Origin: CBDCGJ01 sp965238305
Lineage (GTDB): Bacteria; Pseudomonadota; Alphaproteobacteria; GCA-2731375
DNA: 64,000 nucleotides
NCBI GenBank assembly: GCA_965238305.1
Contig: CBDEHK010000001.1
Location: 2,976,001-3,040,000, forward strand
Direction of reading: 5' to 3'
Within the stretch, counting starts at the first letter, position 1. The number at the start of each line of letters is the position of its first letter. The position numbers and the translations under genes were made by a program. Under the pieces are notes generated by a model, which worked only from the letters and a program-made list of their open reading frames with translations, ran no database searches and was not told the origin of the DNA. This document shows, piece after piece, positions 45,260-53,123 of this stretch.

Positions 45260-46192
45260 ATGCGTTCCACGCCTGGCGCCACACTAATCTCCAATAAGCT
45301 GAGGCCTGGGGACAAAGTTCGATTTGTCTCACCGGAAAGTACGCCTGAGCAAATTGGTGTTTTGCAGCGTGCAAATATACTCGAAAGCTGGGGCCTAAAA
45401 GTTGATTATGGTGCCCATGTATTTGAGCAATATGGATATCTGGCCGGAACAGATGAACAACGCCTTTCTGATTTGAATACAGCATTACGGGATCCAGAAG
45501 TCCGCGCTGTCATGGCTACGCGCGGAGGTAAAGGGTCGTATCGAATTGCGGACAAAATCGATTTTGAAGCTGTACGCCGGGACCCAAAACTAGTGATTGG
45601 TTTCAGTGACAATACGATGCTTCATCTGGCCTTGTGGAAAAACTGCCGTTTGGTCGGAATGCACGGCGCTATCATGAACAATTCGGATGGCAAGTTTATT
45701 CCCGAAAATCTCCAGGCTATGAAGTCCGCAATCATGAGTACTTTGCCAATCACGCTTCAATCGAGGGCAGACGAGGAGACTTATGCGCTGACCACGAAAG
45801 GGCAGGCATCTGGCCCCTTAGTCGGTGGAAATCTCAAAAAATTGGGTGTTGCGGCAGGCTGGTGCTTACCAAGCTTAGCTGGTGCAATCCTATTTATTGA
45901 AACGCCTAGTGTGTACCTCGCTGAGATCGACAGAATATTTACAACGCTTCGCAAAGGTGGTCATTTGGATGGCTTAGTTGGGGTTGCGGTCGGCCAATTC
46001 GCGGATATTGAACGGAGCAAAGGTTGGACAATAATGGATATTGTCCCCGCCCATCTGAAGGAATTGAATGTACCTATCCTTGGTGGACTTCCCCTGGGGC
46101 ACGGAAAGAAGCCACTTACTATACCTTTTGGAACAATTGCTAATCTTGACGCCGGTGCGCAAACCCTATCTGTTCAGGCGGGCGTTCAATAG
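45260..46192 (+). CDS. S66 family LD-carboxypeptidase (MccF/LdcA-like)
   Basis: A 310-residue serine peptidase. VRFVSPESTP opens the domain, ATRGGKGSYRI matches the S66 GG region, and VIGFSDNTMLHLALW places the probable nucleophile Ser in GFSD. The catalytic Glu is expected in FIETPSVYLAEIDR and His in LPLGHGKKPLTIPFG. The family cleaves L,D bonds in recycled muropeptides or inactivates microcin C-type compounds; which applies is unclear. There is no signal peptide, so it is cytoplasmic, consistent with either role. It is convergent with the crotonase operon. Confidence 0.88.
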   Translation: MRSTPGATLISNKLRPGDKVRFVSPESTPEQIGVLQRANILESWGLKVDYGAHVFEQYGYLAGTDEQRLSDLNTALRDPEVRAVMATRGGKGSYRIADKIDFEAVRRDPKLVIGFSDNTMLHLALWKNCRLVGMHGAIMNNSDGKFIPENLQAMKSAIMSTLPITLQSRADEETYALTTKGQASGPLVGGNLKKLGVAAGWCLPSLAGAILFIETPSVYLAEIDRIFTTLRKGGHLDGLVGVAVGQFADIERSKGWTIMDIVPAHLKELNVPILGGLPLGHGKKPLTIPFGTIANLDAGAQTLSVQAGVQ

Positions 46193-46206
46193 CAACGCAA
46201 ACTTCA

Positions 46207-46965
46207 TCAACTTGGCCAATTGCCCTCTCGCTTTTCTACAAAGGCGTGACCGCCTTCTTTTCGATCTTCCGAATTCATGACCCGTGTTTGTATCTGATCT
46301 GTGATCTGATCCACGGCTTGATAATCGAGAGCATTGGCACGCACCATACTCTCTTTCATCCCCTGCACCGCCACCGGACTGAGTTGGCAGATCCGTTCGG
46401 CCAAATTTTCTGCTTCCACCATCAATTGATCGGCAGGGACAATTTTGTTGAGGATACCAACCTGATAAGCCCGCGCTGCGTCAACGCGTTCCGCCGCTAA
46501 TAGGAGTTCAGACGCGATTGCCCAGGGCATCATTCGGGGAAACCAGGCCGCTGGGATGGTCGCAATGCCCCATTGCGGTTCCGGTAGCCAAAAGGACACA
46601 TCTTCTGTTGCGATGCGGAAGTCGGCATCCATAGCGATCCACATGCCATAACCCACCACATGACTATGTAGCGCTGCAATTATCGGCTTGTATACTTTTT
46701 GCGTCTGGCTGATATCCGGGAAATCCCCGGTATAAACGAATTCCTTCGTTAGGGCGCCGGAGGACAAGTCGGCACCCGCGGAAAAACAACGTCCTTTACC
46801 CGAAAGAATCGCTACACGCAGGTCTGGATCGTCGCGAAAATTAGCCCAAACAGTAGCCAACTCCTGATGTAATTGTTCATTCATTGCATTCAGTTTTTTG
46901 GGTCGGTTTAACGTTACGTATGCAATCGCCCCTTTTTTTTCGTAATCAACGGTCTCGAAAGTCAT
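46207..46965 (-). CDS. Enoyl-CoA hydratase/isomerase (crotonase) family, paralogue 3
   Basis: A 252-residue crotonase. The oxyanion-hole segment GRCFSAGADLSS and the acyl pocket HSHVVGYGMWIAMDADFRIATED are present. It carries both acidic residues expected of a hydratase, one in LPEPQWGI and one in ASELLLAAE. It is the last of three tandem crotonase genes; its ATG overlaps the upstream stop (ATGA), so translation is coupled. The reaction is inferred as hydration of an enoyl-CoA. Confidence 0.92.
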   Translation of the reverse strand: MTFETVDYEKKGAIAYVTLNRPKKLNAMNEQLHQELATVWANFRDDPDLRVAILSGKGRCFSAGADLSSGALTKEFVYTGDFPDISQTQKVYKPIIAALHSHVVGYGMWIAMDADFRIATEDVSFWLPEPQWGIATIPAAWFPRMMPWAIASELLLAAERVDAARAYQVGILNKIVPADQLMVEAENLAERICQLSPVAVQGMKESMVRANALDYQAVDQITDQIQTRVMNSEDRKEGGHAFVEKREGNWPS

Positions 46966-47771
46966 TGATCATTCCCTTTCGCTAGAGCGCGAAAATCCGC
47001 CGAACGTTTTTCGATAAAGGCGCTGACAGCTTCTTTGTGTTCTGGACGGTCATAACATTCGAACAAATATTCGTATTCGCGATCCATGACGTCATCGATA
47101 TTCGTATCGGCACCGTTTTGGGTAATCAAATCCTTCACCAGGCGCAGTTGGCGATCTGGATTTGCGGCAATTTGCGACGCTATTTGCATGGCGGTGTTGA
47201 GTAAGTCATCATGGGTGACCAAGCGATCAATCAGACCAATTTGATAGGCTTCTTCTGCCTTCACCATACGGCCAGACAAGGCGAGTTCACTGGCATGTCC
47301 AAAACTCGTGCGTTGAACGAGGTAATAAGAACTTCCTAGTTCATTTACCACACCCATACGCACGAATGCACAGGATAGTTTCGCTTTCTCGGACGCGATT
47401 AGGTAATCAAATGGTAATATCATACTTAATCCGACACCAATAGCTGGGGCATTAATAGCGGCGATCATCGGTTTGGATCGGCGTACCAACTTGACCCAGT
47501 TGCCACTGGTTTTCGATCGCGACCGCGGTTCTTCCGCAGAATTATCGAGTTGTTTTTGGAAAGTTGCCTCAATGTCTGCGCCAGCGCAAAAACCCCGACC
47601 CTCCCCGGTCATGATAATTGCGCCAATATCCGAGTTGGCATTCGACATTTCTACTGCTGACGTCATCTCCGCCATCATATCCCGGGTCCATGCATTCAAA
47701 CGATCAGGACGATTTAGAGTGATGGTGGCGACAGCGTCTGTGGCGTCATATTTGATAAACTGAAAATTCAT
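46962..47771 (-). CDS. Enoyl-CoA hydratase/isomerase (crotonase) family, paralogue 2
   Basis: A crotonase of 269 residues with GEGRGFCAGADIEA as oxyanion-hole region and NAPAIGVGLSMILPFDYLIASEKAKLSCAF as substrate pocket. The first hydratase Glu position reads RMGVVNELGSSYYL rather than a PE motif, while the second is kept in ASELALSG. Isomerase-type or other crotonase chemistry is therefore possible. Its ATG at 47771 overlaps the stop of the first crotonase gene (ATGA). Confidence 0.9.
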   Translation of the reverse strand: MNFQFIKYDATDAVATITLNRPDRLNAWTRDMMAEMTSAVEMSNANSDIGAIIMTGEGRGFCAGADIEATFQKQLDNSAEEPRSRSKTSGNWVKLVRRSKPMIAAINAPAIGVGLSMILPFDYLIASEKAKLSCAFVRMGVVNELGSSYYLVQRTSFGHASELALSGRMVKAEEAYQIGLIDRLVTHDDLLNTAMQIASQIAANPDRQLRLVKDLITQNGADTNIDDVMDREYEYLFECYDRPEHKEAVSAFIEKRSADFRALAKGNDQ

Positions 47772-48628
47772 TGGTCTTCGTCCAGCCACTTGTTAAATTC
47801 GGGTTTGATTTTATCAGTGAAAGCGCGTTTGCCCTCCTGGACATCGGGATGATGGTCAACGATCGCCGTTTTTGCGGCGATTTCATCCATGGAAGCTTCC
47901 ATCGAAAGTTCGGCGGCTTTGTAAATCGATTGTTTCAGCATGCGCATGGCAACTTGTGGCCCGTTGGCCAGCTCGGTGGCAAAATCGCGGGCCCGCGCTT
48001 GCAGGTTTTTGTCGTCGACAAAATCGTATAACAGCCCAAGATTATAGGCTTCTTCTGCTGAGACGATGCGTTTCAACATGAGGAATTCCATGGCTTTGGC
48101 GACGCCCAACAACTGCACTAACAACCATTGCCCGCCTTCATCCGGAAGTAGCGCAAATCGTAAGGTGGCACTACCCATTCGGGCACTTTTGCCGGCGATC
48201 CGGAAATCGCAGGCTAAAGCCAGAGAAAAGCCAGTTTGGATCGAAATGCCGTTGATCGCTGCGATGGTTAGTTTATCCAGTTTACGAATGGCGCTATTCA
48301 CTGGTTGCGAAATCCAGCGCAAACCGTTGTAGGTGCCGATACCGTTATCGTGCCCGGCCGGTAGCGGCGGCACCAGGCCTTCTTGTTCTTGAAGCCGTGT
48401 CGTATAGGCTTTTAGATCATCGCCAGCGCTGAAGGCTTTGCCTTCGCCAGTAAAAATGAGAACTCGGACCCGGTTATCCATTTGTGCTTGCGTGATGATT
48501 TCCAACAGGTCTCGTTTGATTGCTGACGTCATCCCGTTCAGCCGATCCGGTTCGTTGAAAGTTATCCACAGCAAGCCCGGAGGTTCAAGTCTGACGTCAA
48601 AGCCGCGTTGTTGCCCTTCAGATATCAT
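47768..48628 (-). CDS. Enoyl-CoA hydratase/isomerase (crotonase) family, paralogue 1
   Basis: A crotonase of 286 residues, the first gene of the tandem trio. GEGKAFSAGDDLKAY is the oxyanion region and GISIQTGFSLALACDFRIAGKSARMG the pocket. The first Glu position of a hydratase is replaced (SATLRFALLPDEGGQWLL), the second is present in KAMEFLM. A short insertion near 80-100 (QEQEGLVPPLPAGHDNGIG) makes it longer than the others. Ribosome site AGCAGG supports the ATG at 48628. It is divergent from mazG. Confidence 0.9.
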   Translation of the reverse strand: MISEGQQRGFDVRLEPPGLLWITFNEPDRLNGMTSAIKRDLLEIITQAQMDNRVRVLIFTGEGKAFSAGDDLKAYTTRLQEQEGLVPPLPAGHDNGIGTYNGLRWISQPVNSAIRKLDKLTIAAINGISIQTGFSLALACDFRIAGKSARMGSATLRFALLPDEGGQWLLVQLLGVAKAMEFLMLKRIVSAEEAYNLGLLYDFVDDKNLQARARDFATELANGPQVAMRMLKQSIYKAAELSMEASMDEIAAKTAIVDHHPDVQEGKRAFTDKIKPEFNKWLDEDQ

Positions 48629-48697
48629 GGTGCCTGCTTTCAATGTGTTTGATGTTATGTTGGTGTGTCGATAATTTATTTTTTACTGGATATAGTA

Positions 48698-49525
48698 ATG
48701 GATCAATCTGTGCCTCAGGATCAAGACCAAAGCCCAATAAAACGTCTGCTTTCTGTGATGGCAGACCTCAGAACACCAGTAACTGGCTGTGCCTGGGATC
48801 TAGAACAGAATTTTGACACGATCGCGCCCTATACCATTGAAGAAGCTTACGAAGTGGCGGATGCGATTGCTGCGGGAGACATGGATCACCTGAAAGAAGA
48901 GCTTGGTGATCTGTTGCTGCAGGTGGTTTTTCATTCCCGCATGGCGGATGAAATGAACTATTTTAATTTTGATGACGTTGCTACAACCATTGCCGATAAG
49001 ATGATCAAACGCCACCCCCATGTGTTTGGCGATGCCAGGATTCGTGACGCCGGTGAACAGACCATTGCCTGGGAAGAACAAAAGGCCCAGGAGCGGACGG
49101 AAAAAAAACCAGAAAACAGTGTCTTAGATGGTGTTTCGCCTAATCTTCCCGCCCTCACCCGGGCAGTGAAATTACAAAATCGGGCGGCGCGGGTCGGTTT
49201 CGACTGGCCTGACATCAAACCCGTCCTTGCGAAAATTACCGAAGAACTTGCGGAGCTGAACGAGGAAGTAACAACCCAGGCAAGTCAAGAAAGGATCGCA
49301 GAGGAATATGGCGATCTGTTGTTTGTTTTTGCCAATCTGGCGCGTCATCTCAAGATCGATCCGGAAGCCACCCTGCGGGCTGCGAACCGTAAATTTATTC
49401 GCCGATTCACAGACGTTGAAAAGCGTGCAATTGCTGAAAAGGGTGACGTCAAAGGTCAATCACTGCAATATCTTGATGCCTTATGGGATAAGGTGAAGCA
49501 GAATGAGAAATACGATATTGGTTAA
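48698..49525 (+). CDS. mazG: Nucleoside triphosphate pyrophosphohydrolase MazG
   Basis: A 275-residue tandem MazG protein that hydrolyses NTPs and dNTPs to monophosphates. The first domain has TPVTGCAWDLEQNFDTIAPYTIEEAYEVADAI with the metal-binding EExxE and EELGDLLLQVVFH; the second has ITEELAELNEEV and EEYGDLLFVFANLARHL. LQNRAARVGFDW between them is typical. The ATG at 48698 is preferred over an upstream frame with no similarity. An SDR gene follows 18 bp later. Confidence 0.95.
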   Translation: MDQSVPQDQDQSPIKRLLSVMADLRTPVTGCAWDLEQNFDTIAPYTIEEAYEVADAIAAGDMDHLKEELGDLLLQVVFHSRMADEMNYFNFDDVATTIADKMIKRHPHVFGDARIRDAGEQTIAWEEQKAQERTEKKPENSVLDGVSPNLPALTRAVKLQNRAARVGFDWPDIKPVLAKITEELAELNEEVTTQASQERIAEEYGDLLFVFANLARHLKIDPEATLRAANRKFIRRFTDVEKRAIAEKGDVKGQSLQYLDALWDKVKQNEKYDIG

Positions 49526-49543
49526 CCAACAAAGGAACAACAA

Positions 49544-50311
49544 GTGGATTTATCAGAACAAACCGTCTTTGTGACCGGTGCAACTGCCGGGATGGGGGAA
49601 GCTATTGCGCGCTTGTTTCATCGCAATGGCGCCCGCATTATCGCTGTCGGGAGACGTGAAGATAGATTGCATGCACTGGTGGAAGAACTCGGCGAGCGGG
49701 TTTTTGCCATTGCCATGGATGTTGGTGACGAAGACGCCGTCGACCGCGGGCTTGCGACCATTCCGGCCGCATTCAGCAACATTACAATTCTGATCAACAA
49801 CGCCGGTTACGCGTTGGGGCTGGGGCGGGCGCAAGAAGCCGATTTGGGCGATTGGCACTCGATGATCCATACAAACATCAAGGGCGTGGTCAATTGCACG
49901 CACAAGATACTGCCCGGTCTGGTGGCCCGAAATAAAGGCCATGTGATCACTGTGGGTTCAATTGCCGGCAGTTACCCTTACCCGGGCGGCAACGTCTGCG
50001 GCGGTACCAAAGCATTTACCCACCAATTTTCACTGAATCTAAAAGCCGATTTGCTCGGCACCAGGGTTCGAGCCACTAGTTTTGAACCGGGCATGACACA
50101 GACTGAGTTTGGAACCGTGCGTATGAAAGGTGACAAAAAAACGGCAGATAAGAACTATCAGGGCTTAACCCCGATGACAGCTGATAATATTGCTGACATT
50201 GTCTATTACATCGCTACGCTGCCGGAACACATAAACGTTAATTTGATTGAAATTATGCCGACACAACAATCATTTGCGGGATATGCTTTCGATCGAGAAG
50301 ATAAAAAATAA
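49544..50311 (+). CDS. SDR family oxidoreductase (YdfG-like)
   Basis: A 255-residue SDR beginning at GTG with AAAGGA 8 nt upstream. VTGATAGMG is near 9, GRREDRL after the second strand suggests NADP, INNAGYALGLGRAQEAD near 86 and the catalytic pair in YPYPGGNVCGGTKAF near 150. The active-site Tyr is replaced in the usual YxxxK spacing: VCGGTKAF has Cys-Gly at the Tyr side with Lys kept. The nearest Tyr residues are in SYPYPGG. YdfG-type enzymes oxidise 3-hydroxy acids such as L-allo-threonine. The missing Tyr makes normal SDR catalysis questionable. It follows mazG by 18 bp. Confidence 0.85.
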   Translation: MDLSEQTVFVTGATAGMGEAIARLFHRNGARIIAVGRREDRLHALVEELGERVFAIAMDVGDEDAVDRGLATIPAAFSNITILINNAGYALGLGRAQEADLGDWHSMIHTNIKGVVNCTHKILPGLVARNKGHVITVGSIAGSYPYPGGNVCGGTKAFTHQFSLNLKADLLGTRVRATSFEPGMTQTEFGTVRMKGDKKTADKNYQGLTPMTADNIADIVYYIATLPEHINVNLIEIMPTQQSFAGYAFDREDKK

Positions 50312-50390
50312 CTGTTGATACAACGCAAATAAACCTTAGATTCTATAGATCAGTATTGCAGATCTGATCGAACAAAACGGGTAATGCAAG

Positions 50391-50708
50391 ATGCCGGATT
50401 TAGTAAAACTGAAACAGCAGTTGAATGATCGCTTACATGACCTAGGCGTTCGGGTTCATGATATTGAAGAGGACCTGAGATCGCCCATGAACCCCGATTT
50501 TGCTGAGCAGGCGACGGAGGAAGAAGGCTCCGAAGTGCTAAAGGAGCTGGAAACAAATGCGCTGCACGAAGCGGAACAAATACAGGCGGCATTGCAACGG
50601 ATCGAAGACGGCAGTTATGGCGAATGTATGGTATGCGGCGAAGACATCAATCCGGCCCGCTTGGACGCCCTTCCCTATGCGGTGAATTGCATCAAATGCG
50701 CAAGTTGA
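50391..50708 (+). CDS. TraR/DksA-type C4 zinc-finger protein
   Basis: A 105-residue protein with an N-terminal coiled-coil region (about 1-75, rich in Glu) and a C-terminal zinc finger, CMVCGEDINPARLDALPYAV then CIKC. This is the DksA/TraR layout, but shorter than true DksA (about 150 residues). DksA-type proteins insert into the RNA polymerase secondary channel; the small ones may modulate transcription like TraR. It is followed by a strong two-way terminator shared with groEL. Confidence 0.88.
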   Translation: MPDLVKLKQQLNDRLHDLGVRVHDIEEDLRSPMNPDFAEQATEEEGSEVLKELETNALHEAEQIQAALQRIEDGSYGECMVCGEDINPARLDALPYAVNCIKCAS

Positions 50709-50731
50709 TGTCATACTAGAATTGCCGAAAA

Positions 50732-50759
50732 AAGGGGCGCTTCATCCGAAGCGCCCCTT
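50732..50759. terminator. Bidirectional rho-independent terminator
   Basis: A 12-bp perfect stem, AAGGGGCGCTTC with GAAGCGCCCCTT, and a 4-nt ATCC loop. On the minus strand a run of six T follows and ends the groES-groEL transcript. On the plus strand a weaker TTCTT follows the DksA-like gene. Confidence 0.92.
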
Positions 50760-50790
50760 CTTAGTATTGGTAGTAAGGTAATGTCGCAGC

Positions 50791-52437
50791 TTACATCATG
50801 CCGCCCATACCGCCCATGCCGCCCATGTCAGGCATTGCAGGAGCTGCACCCTTGTCATCCGGTGTATCCGCCACCATTGCTTCGGTGGTGATCAGCAGGC
50901 CGGCGATGGAGGCTGCGTCTTGCAAAGCTGCCCGCACGACCTTGGCCGGATCAACGATACCCGCCTTGATCATGTCGACATATTTGTCGGTTTGTGCGTT
51001 AAAGCCGAGATTTTCGTCCTTTTGGTCGAGCAGCTTACCCGCCACCACGGCACCGTCATTACCGGAGTTTTCGGCAATTTGGCGAACCGGCGACTGTAAG
51101 GAACGGCGCACAATTTCAATGCCGACTTTTTGGTCGTCATTGGCAGTTTTTAGCTTCTTCAAGGCTTTGGTCGCGTAAAGCAGCGCTACACCGCCGCCGA
51201 CAACAACACCTTCTTCAACCGCTGCACGGGTTGAATTCAGGGCATCGTCAACTCGATCTTTGCGTTCTTTCACTTCGACTTCCGTCGCACCGCCAACCCT
51301 TAGAACAGCAACACCGCCGGCCAGTTTGGCAAGGCGTTCTTGCAATTTCTCACGGTCGTAATCGGAAGAGGTTTCGTCGATTTGCGCGCGGATTTGCCCG
51401 CAACGACCTTCAACGTCACCTTTTTTACCGGAACCGCCGATGATGGTGGTGTCTTCTTTGGTGATGGAAATACGCTTACAGCTGCCGAGCATTTCCGCCG
51501 TCACGTTTTCAAGCTTAATGCCGAGATCTTCGGAAACCAATTGGCCGCCGGTGAGGATCGCGATATCTTCCAACATGGCTTTGCGACGATCGCCGAAGCC
51601 AGGCGCTTTTACCGCTGCAACCTTCAGGCCGCCACGCAGTTTGTTGACAACGAGAGTGGCCAATGCTTCGCCTTCTATGTCTTCGGCGATGATAACCAAC
51701 GACCGGCCGCTTTGTGCGACGGTTTCAAGAACCGGCAGCATGGCTTGCAAGCTGGACAACTTCTTTTCGTGCAGAAGAATGTATGGATTATCCAATTCAG
51801 TGATCATTTTTTCCGCATTGGTAATGAAATACGGGGATAAATAACCACGGTCGAATTGCATCCCTTCGACGACTTCAAGTTCGGTCTCCAAGCCTTTGGC
51901 TTCTTCAACCGTGATGACGCCTTCTTTGCCGACTTTCTGCATCGCGTCCGCAATCAGCTTGCCAATTTCGGCTTCGCCATTGGCAGAGATCGTACCAACT
52001 TGGCGAATTTCGCTTTCGGTGGTGACTTTCTTGGAACGCTTTTCCAGATCGACCACAACAGCGTCGACCGCAATGTCGATGCCGCGCTTCAGGTCCATCG
52101 GGTTCATGCCGGCAGCAACTGATTTGCAGCCTTCACGCACGATTGCGCGGGCCAGAACCGTCGCTGTTGTGGTGCCGTCACCAGCGACGTCATTGGTTTT
52201 GCTGGCAACTTCGCGCACCATTTGGGCGCCCATGTTTTCGAATTTGTCAGCCAGTTCAATTTCTTTGGCAACCGTGACACCGTCTTTGGTGATGCGCGGT
52301 GCGCCAAAAGATTTGTCCAGAACCACATTACGGCCTTTTGGGCCTAGTGTAATACTGACCGCGTCCGCCAGAATTTCGACGCCCTTAAGCATCTTGTTCC
52401 GCGCATTTGTATCAAAAAGTACTTCTTTCGCACTCAT
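50791..52437 (-). CDS. groL: Chaperonin GroEL (60 kDa)
   Basis: The ATP-driven folding chamber subunit, 548 residues, full length. It starts AKEVLFDTNARNKMLKGV and has LGPKGRNVVLDKSFG, the ATP site GDGTTTATVLA near 86 and EGVVVGGGVALLYA near 405. The carboxyl end is the Gly-Gly-Met repeat tail. GGGG about 7 nt before the ATG at 52437 supports the start. It is co-transcribed with groES 15 bp upstream under the CIRCE element and ends at a strong terminator. Confidence 0.99.
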   Translation of the reverse strand: MSAKEVLFDTNARNKMLKGVEILADAVSITLGPKGRNVVLDKSFGAPRITKDGVTVAKEIELADKFENMGAQMVREVASKTNDVAGDGTTTATVLARAIVREGCKSVAAGMNPMDLKRGIDIAVDAVVVDLEKRSKKVTTESEIRQVGTISANGEAEIGKLIADAMQKVGKEGVITVEEAKGLETELEVVEGMQFDRGYLSPYFITNAEKMITELDNPYILLHEKKLSSLQAMLPVLETVAQSGRSLVIIAEDIEGEALATLVVNKLRGGLKVAAVKAPGFGDRRKAMLEDIAILTGGQLVSEDLGIKLENVTAEMLGSCKRISITKEDTTIIGGSGKKGDVEGRCGQIRAQIDETSSDYDREKLQERLAKLAGGVAVLRVGGATEVEVKERKDRVDDALNSTRAAVEEGVVVGGGVALLYATKALKKLKTANDDQKVGIEIVRRSLQSPVRQIAENSGNDGAVVAGKLLDQKDENLGFNAQTDKYVDMIKAGIVDPAKVVRAALQDAASIAGLLITTEAMVADTPDDKGAAPAMPDMGGMGGMGGMM

Positions 52438-52452
52438 ATTGAGCCCCAATCC

Positions 52453-52740
52453 TTAGCTAATAATGCCCATGATGTCGGATTCTTTCATGATCACCAGCTC
52501 TTCGCTGTCGATCTTGACTTCGGTCCCCGACCATTTACCAAATAAAACCTTGTCGCCTTTTTTGACGTCCAAGGGGTGGACTTTGCCATCTTCGCTACGA
52601 GCTCCATCACCAACGGCGACGACTTCGCCTTCAGCTGGTTTTTCTTGCGCGGAATCTGGAATAATAATGCCACCTGCAGATTTTGTCTCAGAATCGAGCC
52701 GGCGGATCAGCACGCGATCGTGCAAGGGTCTGATTTTCAT
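52453..52740 (-). CDS. groS: Co-chaperonin GroES (10 kDa)
   Basis: A 95-residue heptameric lid of the GroEL chamber. KIRPLHDRVLIRRLDSETKSAGGIIIPDSAQEKPAEGEVVAVG is the standard N-terminal half with the mobile loop, and EELVIMKESDIMGII is the standard end. GGAGG 6 nt before the ATG at 52740 fixes the start over an upstream alternative. First gene of the groESL operon. Confidence 0.99.
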   Translation of the reverse strand: MKIRPLHDRVLIRRLDSETKSAGGIIIPDSAQEKPAEGEVVAVGDGARSEDGKVHPLDVKKGDKVLFGKWSGTEVKIDSEELVIMKESDIMGIIS

Positions 52741-52788
52741 CAGCAACCTCCGATAATTGATAAGAAAAAACTCCACCGCAATGGAGCG

Positions 52789-52815
52789 TTAGCACTCTCC
52801 TGTAGTGAGTGCTAA
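52789..52815. promoter_or_regulatory. CIRCE operator (HrcA binding site)
   Basis: A perfect TTAGCACTC - 9 nt - GAGTGCTAA inverted repeat, the consensus CIRCE. It lies 48 bp before the groES start and just downstream of the predicted -10 box. HrcA repressor bound here would hold the operon down at normal temperature. hrcA is not in the window. Confidence 0.97.
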
Positions 52816-52818
52816 CGG

Positions 52819-52847
52819 GATATAGTCGCGTCAGCAGGTGCTGTCAA
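52819..52847 (-). promoter_or_regulatory. Sigma70-type promoter of groESL
   Basis: On the minus strand TTGACA (52847-52842) is followed after exactly 17 bp by TATATC (52824-52819). The CIRCE element overlaps the expected transcription start region. No sigma32-type motif was noted. Confidence 0.75.
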
Positions 52848-52898
52848 GTATCAGAGGCGAAAGGATTGTGAAAAATTGCAGACTCACAATATTTTCGC

Positions 52899-53123
52899 TT
52901 AACCGCCCGGATTTTTGGGAAAATTCATCAGATTGTCATCAATTGGAAACCAGTTCTGTGCGCTGCCTGCCCAAATGTTGAGTTGCGGCTTATACCAGCT
53001 CGTGTTGTCGAAAGTACCGACCTTGACAAAGACTATGTGCGGCGCTGTTTTATTTGAGCTAAACAACAGTGAACCGCATTCAGGACAAAATTGCCGATCG
53101 ATATTCCGACTGCTATCCAGCAA
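52899..53123 (-). pseudogene. Truncated GFA (glutathione-dependent formaldehyde-activating-like) domain remnant
   Basis: The 74 residues match only the C-terminal part of a GFA/Mss4-like domain: RQFCPECGSLLF with the second zinc CxxC pair, then VKVGTFDNTSWYKPQLNIW and a short end. The N-terminal half, with the first CxxC and substrate-binding residues, is missing. In its place is the end of the GGDEF-EAL gene, whose stop at 53113 overlaps the possible TTG start at 53123. I read it as a remnant left by a deletion that brought the two together; it is unlikely to be active. Confidence 0.6.

Larger units (their letters stand above)
40672..49451. repeat. Main cluster of the iterated palindrome TGACGTCA
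   Basis: Thirteen perfect copies start at 40672, 41015, 41559, 42454, 42814, 43135, 43426, 43539, 47087, 47658, 48524, 48592 and 49444. The copy at 40672 supplies both stop codons of two convergent genes. The copy at 43426 lies between divergent MaoC and acyl-CoA dehydrogenase genes. The others are inside genes, mostly as Asp-Val codons but also as Thr-Ser. Isolated copies elsewhere start at 19864, 26911 and 59661. Counts are by eye. Confidence 0.7.

Noticed and set aside
51340..52456. Several long open frames antisense to groEL
   Set aside because: They are mirror frames of a highly biased, strongly conserved gene and have no similarity to known proteins.
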